A stretch of DNA of 64,000 nt from Streptomyces violaceusniger (GCA_005405945.1 BJHW01000001.1:1674001-1738000), one strand, 5' to 3'; counted from the first letter of the stretch, positions 1-8,411 are shown. Made by a program: numbers and translations. The notes: a model not told the origin generated them from the sequence alone.

Positions 1-969
1 CGCTCCCGCTCCATCTGGGGCCCGTACGAGGACCGCATCGTCCTCGCCCAGGGCGACACCCCCGTCAACGGGCCGCACCAGGGGGCATGGGTGACCACCG
101 GGAGCGGTGAGGACTGGTTCGTGCACTTCCAGGACCGCGGGGCCTACGGACGGGTGGTGCACCTCCAGCCGATGCGGTGGCGCACCGATGGCTGGCCGGT
201 GATGGGCACCGACGACGGCAGCGGCCGGGGCGCGCCGGTGCTGGTGCACACCAAGCCGCGGGTGAAGGGGCCGATGGAGGTGGCCGCGCCCGCCACCAGC
301 GACGAGTTCACCGGAGCGGAGCTGGGGAAGCAGTGGATGTGGCAGGCGAACGCCGATCCGGCGTGGTGGTCGCTGCGCCGCTTCCCGAGCCGGCTCGCGC
401 TGGTCTGCCGGCCGAGCCCGGTCGCCCATGACCTCCGGCTGCTGCCCAACGTGCTGGGCCAGCGGCTGCCCGCCGAGTCGTTCACCGCGACGACCTCGAT
501 GAGCCTGTCCACCGCGACGGCGGGGTCCCGGGCCGGGCTGGTGGTCCTGGGCGAGACCTACGCCTGGGTGGGCCTGTGCCACGACGGTGACCGGATCGTC
601 CTCGTATGCCGTACGGCGGCGCAGGACGCCACCGAGGTGGACGCCGTCGCGCCGGTGCCGCCGCGGAGGGGGCGCTCGGCCGTACGGCTGCGGGTGAGTG
701 TGCGGCCGGGCGCGGTGTGCCAGTTCGCGGCCGATGCGGACGGGCGGGGGTTCAGGCCGCTCGGGGCACCGTTCCCGGCGACGGCGGGCAAGTGGATCGG
801 GGCGACGCTGGGGCTCTTCGCCACCGGTCCGGCGACCGGCGGCACGGGTGGCGTGGGGGCCGGGCGCATAGACGATGTGGCGGCTGACGGCACGGGTGGC
901 GTGGCGGCCGGACGCACGGGTGGCGTGGCGGAGTTCGACTGGTTCCGGGTGGGTCCGATTTCCTCGTAG
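1..969 (+). CDS. GH43-type glycoside hydrolase, C-terminal part (5' end outside window)
   Basis: The frame is open from base 1, so only the last 322 residues are present. GPHQGAWVTT followed by an aromatic-rich stretch (EDWFVHFQD) resembles the late blade of the five-bladed propeller of GH43 beta-xylosidase/arabinosidase-like enzymes. The remainder reads as the C-terminal beta-sandwich, ending in the family-like EFDWFRV close to the stop. By family it would hydrolyse xylo- or arabino-oligosaccharides. The catalytic Asp/Glu residues and any signal peptide lie outside the window. Just before the end, a Gly/Thr-rich stretch containing repeated GTGGV is inserted (about 843-930); this looks like a short DNA repeat expansion in a surface loop. 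Substrate is not predictable from this part. Confidence 0.8.
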   Translation, partial: RSRSIWGPYEDRIVLAQGDTPVNGPHQGAWVTTGSGEDWFVHFQDRGAYGRVVHLQPMRWRTDGWPVMGTDDGSGRGAPVLVHTKPRVKGPMEVAAPATSDEFTGAELGKQWMWQANADPAWWSLRRFPSRLALVCRPSPVAHDLRLLPNVLGQRLPAESFTATTSMSLSTATAGSRAGLVVLGETYAWVGLCHDGDRIVLVCRTAAQDATEVDAVAPVPPRRGRSAVRLRVSVRPGAVCQFAADADGRGFRPLGAPFPATAGKWIGATLGLFATGPATGGTGGVGAGRIDDVAADGTGGVAAGRTGGVAEFDWFRVGPISS

Positions 970-1655
970 ATGGCCGATGACGGGCGCTTCGGGACCAGTC
1001 CCGTGAAGTACTCCTGCCCCACGCGCTGGCCCCAGTCCCCGCCGGCCCCGCCCTGGAACCCCTTCGTCAGCCACAGCGACTGGTCATAGTGGCGGGCCGC
1101 ACCGCCGGGGCAGCGCGAGTAGTTGCCGTCCTGGTGGAAGAAGCGGCCGCAGTCGGGGGAACACTGCGGGGCGCCGCCACTGTCGAGGTTCCCGGCGTAG
1201 ATGTCGACCGAGTTGTCGGTCCACTGGGGCGTCGAGCGGTTCTTCACCGCCCAGCCGACGATGTTGACCGGCACGTTGGTGTACGGCCAGGCGTTGTGGC
1301 CCTTGCCGTTCTCCACCATGGCCGCCATCCACTTGGCGAACTGCTTCTTCAGCGCGGCGTGGATCTGGTCGCGCAGCGCGGCGCTGACCGGCGCGTCCGA
1401 CTCCCAGCGGACGCAGTAGTTGACGCTTCCCCTGTTGGCCATGACCTGGTCCCAGCCGTAGTTGCGGAAGCCGTAGAGGTCCGGATAGGTCGACTCGACG
1501 TGGTTCCACACCTCGCCCAGCGGCTGGACGAGGTTCGCGGGCGGGTTCCAGTCGTCGGCGACCCGCGACGGGGCGGCCGTCGCGACACCGGGCGCGGCGA
1601 CCAGCGCGGCCAAGGCGGCCAGCACGGCGGCCAGGCGCGTGAGGAATGAGCGCAC
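558..1655 (-). pseudogene. Truncated secreted protein gene, 3' part replaced by antisense GH43 sequence
   Basis: The gene starts at a GTG with AGGGAG six bases upstream. It has a clear Sec signal peptide (MRSFLTRLAAVLAALAALVA, cleavage near ATAA/PSRV). The mature part (WNPPANLVQPLGEVWNH, YGFRNYGWDQVMANRG, six Cys) resembles a conserved Streptomyces extracellular protein. From memory, relatives of that protein continue after the GQEYF motif into an HExxH metallopeptidase-like segment. Here homology stops near base 1000. The frame then runs about 145 codons through the reverse complement of the GH43 gene, giving a Pro/Ala/Thr-rich tail with no family character. The likely cause is a deletion that joined the two genes tail to tail. 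The Sec signal is intact, but the lost C-terminus probably makes the product non-functional. Confidence 0.65.
843..930 (+). repeat. CACGGGTGGC repeat in the GH43 3' end
   Basis: The decamer CACGGGTGGC, followed by GTGG, occurs at 843, 891 and 915. The spacings are 48 and 24 bases, so the copies stay in frame and encode repeated TGGV residues. Confidence 0.6.
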
Positions 1656-1673
1656 TGTGAACTCCCTTGAGTA

Positions 1674-1690
1674 GCTGACAGGTTGTCAGC
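1674..1690 (-). promoter_or_regulatory. Perfect 7-bp inverted repeat between LysR gene and secreted-protein gene
   Basis: GCTGACA-GGT-TGTCAGC lies 2 bases beyond the LysR stop and 19 bases upstream of the next start on the same strand. It could be a small terminator hairpin or an operator. The 36-base gap leaves little room for a separate promoter. Confidence 0.35.
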
Positions 1691-1691
1691 C

Positions 1692-2591
1692 TCAGGTCGT
1701 CGCCACGGCCGCATCGGTCGCCGTCGTGTGTGGCCCTCGGGGAGTGTCGGTACGGACATGAGCGGTGAGCGCGGCGGCCACGAACGACGCGACCAGCGGC
1801 CGGCGGTCCCGCTCGTTCCAGGCGAGCACGAGGCGGCTGGGCGGCGCGTCGGCCACCGGGACGCAGACCAGGTCGGCCGGGACCGGTTCGACCAGCGAGC
1901 GGGGCAGCACCCCGATCATCCGGCGCACCCTGATCATGTGCAGCAACTGGACCGCGTCGGCGACGTCGGGCCCGGTGCCGTCGCCCCCGGGGATCCCTTT
2001 CCAGGGCGGCAGCGTCTCACCCTCCAGGTCGGACATGCGCACCGCGGCGCGCCCGGCCAGTCGGTGCCCGGACGGGACGATGACCACGCGGTCCTCGGTG
2101 TGCAACGTCTCGTGGGCCAGGCCGTCGAGATCATCGAACGGCGCGTAGAGCAGGCCGACGTCGGCCCGGCCGTCGCGCAGGATGTCGGAGCGGTCGGCGG
2201 GGCCGCTGAACAGGATGTCCACCCGGCGTGCGTCGGGCTGGTGGGCGTACTCGGCCAGGATCCCGGACAGCAGGCCGGCGTCGCCACCGGGCTTGAGCAC
2301 GAGCCGCAGCTGTGCCTGGGTGTCACCGGCGCGCCGGGCGTTCCGGACGGCGGCGCCGACCGCGTTGAGCGCATGCCGCCCGTGCTCCCGCAACGCCTCC
2401 CCGGCCGGAGTGAGCTCGACGCGCCGGCTGGAGCGGAGGAACAGCGGGACACCGAGCCGGGTCTCGATCCGCCGGATCGCCTTCGACAGCGCCGGCTGGG
2501 CGATCGAGAGCCGGACGGCGGCCCGGCCGAAGTGCAGCTCGTCGGCGACCGCCAGGAAGTACTCGAGCTCGCGGGTCTCCAGTTCGATCAT
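1692..2591 (-). CDS. LysR-family transcriptional regulator
   Basis: The 299-residue length is typical of the family. The N-terminal winged helix-turn-helix is at residues about 6-65 (YFLAVADELHFGRAAVRLSI, then AQPALSKAIRRIETRLGVPL and LTPAGE). A periplasmic-binding-like effector domain follows from about residue 90. It is divergent from the Dabb-like/SDR pair starting at 2662. The 70-base gap contains repeated ACCGGT boxes, so it probably controls that pair and itself. The effector is unknown. Confidence 0.92.
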   Translation of the reverse strand: MIELETRELEYFLAVADELHFGRAAVRLSIAQPALSKAIRRIETRLGVPLFLRSSRRVELTPAGEALREHGRHALNAVGAAVRNARRAGDTQAQLRLVLKPGGDAGLLSGILAEYAHQPDARRVDILFSGPADRSDILRDGRADVGLLYAPFDDLDGLAHETLHTEDRVVIVPSGHRLAGRAAVRMSDLEGETLPPWKGIPGGDGTGPDVADAVQLLHMIRVRRMIGVLPRSLVEPVPADLVCVPVADAPPSRLVLAWNERDRRPLVASFVAAALTAHVRTDTPRGPHTTATDAAVATT

Positions 2592-2614
2592 GCCTCCAGG
2601 TTATCGCCGGATTC

Positions 2615-2655
2615 CCAACCGGTCTTGGACACCGGTGGAGTGCACCCCCAAGAAT
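2615..2655 (+). promoter_or_regulatory. Probable LysR-controlled divergent promoter region
   Basis: ACCGGT occurs at 2618-2623 and 2631-2636, and CCAA/TTGG form an inverted pair at 2615-2618 and 2625-2628. TTGGAC (2625-2630) could be the -35 element and AAGAAT (2650-2655) the -10 of the rightward operon, although the 19-base spacer is long. Position and symmetry fit a LysR-type binding site. Confidence 0.4.
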
Positions 2656-2661
2656 CGAGGC

Positions 2662-2979
2662 ATGATCTACCACACGATGATCGTTTCCTTCGACCAGCCA
2701 CTGCCCGACACCGAACTCGACCAATACCTCACGGACATCGAACGCGTCATGCTCGACTCCGGTCTCGTGCGGTCGGTCGTGACCCGGCGCCACCTTCCCA
2801 TCCCCGGCGAGGAGGCCATTCCGGCGCTGATCGCGACCGCGATCGTGCAAGTGGCCGTGGCCGACACCGAGGCGCTGGCGAAGGCGTTCACCGCGCCCGG
2901 CATGCACGAGGTCATCGAGCACTGGCAGGCGCGGCACCCGTACAAGGTCGCCTGGGCGAACCACGAGCCGCTGGTATGA
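2662..2979 (+). CDS. Small Dabb-like (ferredoxin-fold) protein
   Basis: This is a 105-residue protein starting MIYHTMIVSFDQPLPD, preceded directly by CGAGG. The frame is open upstream to 2182, but this ATG gives the compact domain and sits just after the divergent regulator. Size and beta-alpha-beta pattern (IVQVAVADTEALAKAF, then HEVIEHWQ and a Trp near the end) resemble stress-responsive Dabb/EthD-like dimeric barrel proteins, which are often small oxygenases or accessory proteins; this is a fold-level guess. Its last codon overlaps the SDR start (ATGA), so the two are translationally coupled. Confidence 0.65.
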   Translation: MIYHTMIVSFDQPLPDTELDQYLTDIERVMLDSGLVRSVVTRRHLPIPGEEAIPALIATAIVQVAVADTEALAKAFTAPGMHEVIEHWQARHPYKVAWANHEPLV

Positions 2980-3722
2980 GCGACATGACCGGGAAGGTGG
3001 GTCTGGTCACCGGCGCCGGCAGTGGGATCGGCCGCGCGGCGGCGCTGGAGTTCGCCCGGGCCGGCGCCGCGGTCGCCGTGCTCGACATCGACGAGAGCAC
3101 GGCGGCCGAGACCACCGAGATGATCAGGAAGGACGGCGGGAAGGCACTGTCCGTTCCCGTCGACATCGCCGACGAACACTCCGTCCGTGCGGCCGTCGAG
3201 CGCACGGTCGCGGCCTACGGTGGACTCGATTTCGCCGTCAACAACGCCGGCCTGGCCTCGCACCACCGGCAGCTCGACCAGATGCCCCTGGACGAGTTCG
3301 AGCGCGTGGTCCACGTCAACCTGGCCGGCACCTTCCTGTGCATGAAGTACGAGCTGCCCCTGCTCGAAGGCGGCGGCGCGATCGTCAACATCGCCTCCAA
3401 CGGCGGCCTGTACGCGATCCCGACCGCTCCCGCCTACGTGGCCGCCAAACACGGCATCGTCGGGCTCACCAAGGTCGCCGCGGTCGACTACGCGCCGCGC
3501 GACATCCGGGTCAACGCCGTCTGCCCCGGCCCGACCCGCACTCCCGGGTTCGAAAGGGTGGTGGCCGGCACCGACATGCTCGCCATGCAGGAGGCGATCA
3601 CACCCCTCGGCCGGCTGGCCACCCCGCAGGAGGCCGCGGCCGCGGCGGTCTGGCTCTGCTCGGACGCGGCGTCCTACGTCACCGGGATCGCGCTGTCGGT
3701 CGACGGCGGGCGGCGGGCGTAG
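2976..3722 (+). CDS. Short-chain dehydrogenase/reductase
   Basis: This is a classical 248-residue SDR. The NAD(P)-binding TGAGSGIG is at residues 12-19, and Asp in VAVLDID after strand 2 favours NAD(H). NNAG, the catalytic Ser (NIASNGG), YVAAK and the C-terminal LSVDGG are all present. It starts within the stop of the preceding small gene (ATGA). It is probably a cytoplasmic oxidoreductase of an alcohol/ketone substrate, under the divergent LysR regulator. Confidence 0.93.
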   Translation: MSDMTGKVGLVTGAGSGIGRAAALEFARAGAAVAVLDIDESTAAETTEMIRKDGGKALSVPVDIADEHSVRAAVERTVAAYGGLDFAVNNAGLASHHRQLDQMPLDEFERVVHVNLAGTFLCMKYELPLLEGGGAIVNIASNGGLYAIPTAPAYVAAKHGIVGLTKVAAVDYAPRDIRVNAVCPGPTRTPGFERVVAGTDMLAMQEAITPLGRLATPQEAAAAAVWLCSDAASYVTGIALSVDGGRRA

Positions 3723-3789
3723 GAGTCGTCGGGGCCGTCGGGGTCGAGGAGCACATGGCCACCGAGGCGCTCCCGCGCGTCGCGCGGTG

Positions 3790-3894
3790 CCTGGACGTCG
3801 TGCCGGACGACAACTCGCGCGCGGCCTGGACATCGTGCCGGGCAACGGTTCTTGCACGGCCTGGACGTCCTGCCCGGCAACGGCTCCGTGGCGT
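3790..3894. repeat. Three tandem 35-bp imperfect repeats
   Basis: Units start at 3790, 3825 and 3860, each opening with CCTGGAC(G/A)TC(G/C)TGCC and continuing with a related ACGAC/GCAACGG part. The period is 35, not a multiple of three, and the stretch lies between two convergent genes, so it is a non-coding minisatellite. Confidence 0.75.
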
Positions 3895-3903
3895 GCGGCC
3901 CGC

Positions 3904-4662
3904 TCACACCGGCCGGGTGGCCACCACCAGCCGGCAGCGCGGACTGCCGTCCGCCCGGCGGCCGAGGTCATCCAGCGGACGCAGCTCGACCTCGAACCCG
4001 GCCCCGATCAGCTCCTTCCACACATCCCCGAGCCGGAAGGTCCGGTAGTACATCACGAACCGCGGCCGCCACACCGCGTTGCGCACCCGCATCGCGGTGT
4101 CGAACGCCAGGAGTGACCAGTACGGGCGGGACCCCGGGCGGGCCGGTGCCACGATCGGGAAGGCGAACCGGCCGCCCGGGCGGAGCACGGAGTGGACCTG
4201 GGCGAAGAGCCCGGGCCGCTCCCGCGACAGGAAGTGGCCGAACGCCCCGAAGCTCACCGCCAGGTCGAAGACCGGCGCGAACGGAAGGGCGCGCGCGTCG
4301 GCGCGTACCCAGTCCGTGCGCGGGGCGTCCGGCGCCGCCCGCGTACGGTCCCGGGCCACGGCCAGCATGCCCGCGCTGAAGTCGACGCCGGTGATCCGCT
4401 CCCGGCACACCTGCCGCAACACGCCCATGCCCGCGCCGGTTCCGCAGCACACGTCGAGGCCGCTGCCGAAGGGCCCGAGCGGGCGCAGGGCGCCGGTCAC
4501 GGACGTCAGCACCGGGCCCGGAGTCCGGTACGCGGTGTGGTCGAACTTCGGTGCCAGCAGATCGTAGCCGTGCTCGACGGAGGACAGCGCCTGGACGACG
4601 AGTTCACGGAAGGTGGGGCCCTGGCCCTGAGGTGCGGACATCGCGCTCAGCATAGAGCCCAC
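3904..4662 (-). CDS. Class I SAM-dependent methyltransferase
   Basis: The product is 252 residues if translation starts at the GTG at 4662; ATGs at 4653 and 4641 are plausible alternatives and no strong ribosome-binding site decides. Motif I is LDVCCGTGAGMG, followed by an acidic strand end (ITGVDFSAGML) and post motif DLAVSFGAFGHF. The family transfers a methyl group from SAM to a small molecule. The gene is monocistronic, convergent with the SDR and divergent from the DUF6010-like gene. Substrate unknown. Confidence 0.85.
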   Translation of the reverse strand: MGSMLSAMSAPQGQGPTFRELVVQALSSVEHGYDLLAPKFDHTAYRTPGPVLTSVTGALRPLGPFGSGLDVCCGTGAGMGVLRQVCRERITGVDFSAGMLAVARDRTRAAPDAPRTDWVRADARALPFAPVFDLAVSFGAFGHFLSRERPGLFAQVHSVLRPGGRFAFPIVAPARPGSRPYWSLLAFDTAMRVRNAVWRPRFVMYYRTFRLGDVWKELIGAGFEVELRPLDDLGRRADGSPRCRLVVATRPV

Positions 4663-4920
4663 CGGGGCAGGGCGGCCGGGCGAAGGCCGTGGCCACGGCG
4701 ATGGCCCGGTTCCGGCGATGCTCCGGCCCGCCCGGCGATTATCCGTTGGAACGTGTCGGGAATGGCCCTGTGGGGTGGCCGGGGGCGGATCTAGCGTGGT
4801 GAACCGTCGCCGCGCCGGTTCCCGGTCGCGCCCCCGAGCCGTCCGTGGAGGTGGCGCGGACGGTGCGTTTCGCCGTGCCGGGCGGCCAACGTTCCGTCAC
4901 CCGCAGGAAGTTCTTCCGCA

Positions 4921-5379
4921 ATGATCCAATACATCGCTCCGGTCTTCATCGGCCTCCTCTACGCGCTGCTGATGTCCCTGATCCGCGAACCCCACCGCCG
5001 ACGCTTCAACGCGATCATGGTCGGCGGGGCGGGCGCCGCCTACCTCAGCGGCGGCGGCCTGGACGGCTGGGAGTTCGCCTTCACCGTGGTCGCCACCTAC
5101 GTGGCCTACCGTGGTCTGGAGTCGTGGACCTTCATCGGCGTCGGCTGGCTGCTGCACACGGCGTGGGACATCGTGCATCACGTCAAGGGCAACCCCATCG
5201 TCCCCTTCGCCCATGGCTCGTCGCTGGGCTGTGCGATCTGCGATCCGGTCATCGCGCTGTGGTGTTTCCGGGGCGGCCCGTCGCCGCTCCGGTACTTCCG
5301 CAAGGGACGACCCGAGGAACCGGCCGCCACTGCCCTGCCCGACTCCCTGTCCGCCGGGCAGGCGGCGGGAAACGGATGA
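4921..5379 (+). CDS. DUF6010-like small membrane protein
   Basis: This 152-residue protein has about four hydrophobic segments (IAPVFIGLLYALLMSLI; AIMVGGAGAAYLSGG; AFTVVATYVAY; FIGVGWLLHTAWDIVHH). The conserved-looking His/Cys-rich HTAWDIVHHV...FAHGSSLGCAICDP suggests a metal or redox role in the membrane. From memory it matches proteins labelled DUF6010, whose function is unknown. The stop overlaps the following start (ATGA). Confidence 0.7.
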   Translation: MIQYIAPVFIGLLYALLMSLIREPHRRRFNAIMVGGAGAAYLSGGGLDGWEFAFTVVATYVAYRGLESWTFIGVGWLLHTAWDIVHHVKGNPIVPFAHGSSLGCAICDPVIALWCFRGGPSPLRYFRKGRPEEPAATALPDSLSAGQAAGNG

Positions 5380-6104
5380 GGGCATCGGCGCCTGGCCGCC
5401 CGCCCGGCGCCGTCTCCGCACGTGCTGTTCAGCGTTCGGTGCGCACCGCTTCGGCGGCCGGGCCGGTCCAGGCCCGCCAGGGCACGGTCACCCTCGGGAC
5501 GGTCCTGTCCACCGGCTCGTTCGACCTGATCGGCGCGCTGAGCGCGTTTCAGGCCGAGCATCCCGATGTCGTGGTGCGGCTGCGCCACTCGACCGGCCCG
5601 CTGGCCGGACACGCCACCGCCCTGCGCGAGGGCAGGTTCGACCTCATGCTGCTGCCCGTGCCCCCGCACGGCCCCGCCGTCCTCGGCCCGGATCTGATCA
5701 TCGATGATGTGTCGCGGATACGTCTCGGGCTGGCCTGCCGCACCGACGACCCCCTCGCCGAGGCCCACGGCGTGACCTATGCCGACCTCGCCGACCGCCG
5801 CTTCATCGACTCCCCCGCGGGGTGGGGCGACCGCACCATCGTCGACAGCCTCTTCGGCGCCGCCGGAGTCCAGCGCACCGTGGCACTGGAGGTCGTCGAC
5901 ACCGCCACCGTCCTGACCATGGTCCGGCGGCGTCTCGGGCTCGCCTTCGTGCCCGAGGAAGCCATCGCCTCGCAGCCCGGCCTCAGCCGGGTCGATCTCG
6001 CCGATCCGCCGCCGCTGCACGGCCTCGGCCTCGCCGCCTCGCGCAACCATCCCCCGTCCGAAGCGGGCCGCGGCCTGCGCCGGACCCTGCTGGCCGCGCG
6101 CTGA
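5376..6104 (+). pseudogene. LysR effector-binding domain without its DNA-binding domain
   Basis: From about residue 38 (GTVTLGTVLSTGSFDLIGAL) to the end this is a normal LysR substrate-binding domain (FDLMLLPVP; DRRFIDSPAGWGDRTIV; RRRLGLAFVPEEAI). The first 36 residues are not a winged HTH but Pro/Ala/Arg-rich filler. The body begins where the linker helix of a full LysR should end, so about 85 residues of HTH are missing. The start overlaps the DUF6010-like stop by ATGA, so the fragment may still be translated. It is most likely a decayed regulator; a stand-alone ligand-binding protein is possible. Confidence 0.55.
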
Positions 6105-6155
6105 CCGCGGCGTCGAAACCGGAGTTCTCACCAGCGCTCTCCTCCGTGATGCGCT

Positions 6156-6185
6156 TTGACAGAGTGAGTACTCACTCCGTACCGT
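6156..6185 (+). promoter_or_regulatory. TetR promoter with embedded 16-bp palindromic operator
   Basis: TTGACA at 6156-6161 is a consensus -35. After 18 bases TACCGT (6180-6185) is a weak -10. Between them is the perfect palindrome GAGTGAGTACTCACTC (6163-6178). Transcription would begin at about 6192-6193, the ATG itself, implying a leaderless message. The position is ideal for autorepression of the TetR-exporter operon. Confidence 0.65.
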
Positions 6186-6192
6186 GTCCCGC

Positions 6193-6834
6193 ATGACAGA
6201 GAAGGCAGAGAACCCCGCCACCCCGCCCCGTCGCCGCGCTCCGGCCATGGATCCCGACCAGCGCCGCGCGATGATCGTCGCTGCGGCGCTCCCCCTCGTC
6301 GTCGAATACGGCGCCTCCGTGACGACCGCGAAGATCGCCCGGGCCGCGGGCATCGGGGAAGGCACCATCTTCCGGGTCTTCGAGGACAAGAACGCCCTGC
6401 TCGCGGCCTGCATGGCGGAGGCCGTGCGGCCCGATGACACCGTGGCCCACCTGGAGTCGATCGCCCTGGACCAGCCACTGGCGGACCGGCTCGCCGAGGC
6501 GGCCGACGTGGTGCGCGGACACATGGCGCGCATCGGCGCGATCGCCGGAGCGCTCGCGGCGGCCGGGCGGCTGGAACGCATGGCGCCCAAGCCCGGCAAG
6601 GACGGGCGGCTCCCGGACCGCGAGGCGAGCCTGGTCCGGCCACGCGCCGCGCTGGCCGCGCTGTTCGAACCCGACCGGGACCGCCTGCGGCTCGCCCCGG
6701 AACGGCTCGCCGACGCCTTCCAGTTGACGCTGATGTCGGCCGGGCGCCTGGGCGCCCCCGACCCGCTGACCACCGAGGAAGTCGTGGACCTCTTCCTGCA
6801 CGGTGCGCTCACGGCGCCAGAGGAGGCCCGGTGA
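6193..6834 (+). CDS. TetR-family transcriptional regulator
   Basis: The protein is 213 residues. The helix-turn-helix is at about residues 42-62 (IARAAGIGEGTIFRVFEDK), preceded by VVEYGASVTT. The ligand domain is all-helical and not conserved. The ATG at 6193 is preferred over the in-frame GTG at 6184 because the predicted transcription start falls on it. It overlaps the exporter gene by GTGA and probably represses the operon through the palindrome at 6163-6178 until a drug-like ligand binds. Confidence 0.93.
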   Translation: MTEKAENPATPPRRRAPAMDPDQRRAMIVAAALPLVVEYGASVTTAKIARAAGIGEGTIFRVFEDKNALLAACMAEAVRPDDTVAHLESIALDQPLADRLAEAADVVRGHMARIGAIAGALAAAGRLERMAPKPGKDGRLPDREASLVRPRAALAALFEPDRDRLRLAPERLADAFQLTLMSAGRLGAPDPLTTEEVVDLFLHGALTAPEEAR

Positions 6835-8333
6835 GCGGACCCGACACCTACGAGGCGCTGCCGCCCCACCGTCGGACCCTGGTGACCCTCGCCCTGCTGG
6901 GCTGCGCCTTCCTGGCCATGCTGGACGGCACGGTGGTCGGCACCGCGCTGCCCCGCATCGTCGAGCGGATCGGCGGAGGCGACTCGTGGTACGTCTGGCT
7001 CGTCACCGCCTATCTACTGACCTCCTCGGTCAGCGTGCCGGTCTACGGCCGCTTCTCCGACCTCTACGGCCGCCGCCGACTGCTGATCGGCGGGCTCGCC
7101 GTCTTCCTGGTCGGCTCGGTCGCCTGCGGACTGTCCGCCTCCATGCCCGCCCTGATCCTCTCCCGCGCGCTCCAGGGCCTGGGCGCCGGATCCCTGCTGA
7201 CCCTCGGCATGGCGCTGGTCCGCGATCTCCACCCGCCGTCCCGCCCCCAGGGTCTGATCCGGATGCAGACGGCGATGGCCGCCATGATGATCCTGGGCAT
7301 GGTGGGCGGCCCCCTGCTCGGCGGGGTACTCGCCGACCACGTCGGCTGGCGCTGGGCGTTCTGGCTCAACCTCCCGCTCGGGCTGGCCGCGGGCGCCGTC
7401 ATCGCCCTGGCCCTGCCCGACCGCCGTCCCGTCGGCCCGCCGTCCGGCCGACTCGACGTGGCGGGGGTCCTCCTGCTCGCCGCCGGGCTCGCGCTCGCGC
7501 TGACCGGCCTCAGCCTCAAGGGCAACGCGACCGCCGGACACGCGCCCTCCTGGACGGACCCGGCCGTGCTGGGCTGTCTGCTCGGCGGTCTGGCGCTGCT
7601 CGCCACGCTCGTACCGGTCGAGCGACGGGCCGCCGTCCCCGTCCTGCCCCCGCGGCTGTTCCGGCACCGCACCTACACGGCCCTGCTGACGGCCGGTTTC
7701 TTCTTCCAGGTCGCCGCGGTGCCGGTCGGGATCTTCCTGCCGCTGTACTTCCAGCACGTCCGCGGCCACTCGGCCACCGCCTCCGGTCTGCTGCTGCTCC
7801 CCCTGCTCATCGGCATGACCCTGGGCAACCGGCTCACCGCCGCCACCGTGCTGCGCAGCGGGCACGTCAAGCCGGTCCTGCTGATCGGGGCGGGGCTGCT
7901 CACCGCCGGTACCGCCGCCTTCGTCGCCCTGCGGGCCACGACCCCTCTCGCGCTGACGTCCGTTCTGCTGCTGTTCGTCGGGCTCGGCGCCGGACCGGCC
8001 ATGGGCGGGCTCACCATCGCCACCCAGAACGCCGTCTCACGTGCCGACATGGGCACCGCCACCGCGGGCTCCGCGCTCACCAAGCAGATCGGTGGCGCGG
8101 TCGGCCTGGCCTGCGCCCAGTCCCTGATCGGCCACTCCGGCGCGGCCGCGCCCACCGCCACGGCCATCGGCTCCACCGTCGCCTGGAACGGCGGCGCCGC
8201 CGGACTCCTCGCCCTCGGGGCGCTGCTCCTCATGCGCGACATCCCCATCGCCACGGCCGGGAAGCGCCCCGGCGCACCCACTCCCCCGCCCGCCGTCTCC
8301 GCCGCGGCGCGGAAGGCCGATCAGCGCCCTTGA
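6831..8333 (+). CDS. MFS exporter, DHA2/EmrB-QacA type
   Basis: This 500-residue protein has about 14 hydrophobic helices. It carries the DHA2 signature LDGTVVGTALPRI in helix 1, GRFSDLYGRRR in the loop between helices 2 and 3, and motif C-like LGMVGGPLLGG. It would be a proton-driven inner-membrane exporter of amphiphilic toxic compounds. It is co-transcribed and coupled with the TetR gene (GTGA overlap), a standard drug-responsive pair. Confidence 0.93.
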   Translation: MSGPDTYEALPPHRRTLVTLALLGCAFLAMLDGTVVGTALPRIVERIGGGDSWYVWLVTAYLLTSSVSVPVYGRFSDLYGRRRLLIGGLAVFLVGSVACGLSASMPALILSRALQGLGAGSLLTLGMALVRDLHPPSRPQGLIRMQTAMAAMMILGMVGGPLLGGVLADHVGWRWAFWLNLPLGLAAGAVIALALPDRRPVGPPSGRLDVAGVLLLAAGLALALTGLSLKGNATAGHAPSWTDPAVLGCLLGGLALLATLVPVERRAAVPVLPPRLFRHRTYTALLTAGFFFQVAAVPVGIFLPLYFQHVRGHSATASGLLLLPLLIGMTLGNRLTAATVLRSGHVKPVLLIGAGLLTAGTAAFVALRATTPLALTSVLLLFVGLGAGPAMGGLTIATQNAVSRADMGTATAGSALTKQIGGAVGLACAQSLIGHSGAAAPTATAIGSTVAWNGGAAGLLALGALLLMRDIPIATAGKRPGAPTPPPAVSAAARKADQRP

Positions 8334-8358
8334 TCGCGAGCGCTCGACCGGCCTGAAG

Positions 8359-8396
8359 GACCTCAAGCGCTCACTTGACCTCAAGCGCTTCAAGTG
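8359..8396 (+). promoter_or_regulatory. MerR-type operator region
   Basis: GACCTCAAGCGCT is directly repeated at 8359-8371 and 8377-8389. CACTTGA (8372-8378) and TCAAGTG (8390-8396) form a perfect inverted repeat separated by 11 bases. It lies immediately upstream of the MerR gene, as expected for autoregulation. Confidence 0.5.
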
Positions 8397-8411
8397 TCGG
8401 ATGCTCGTCAT

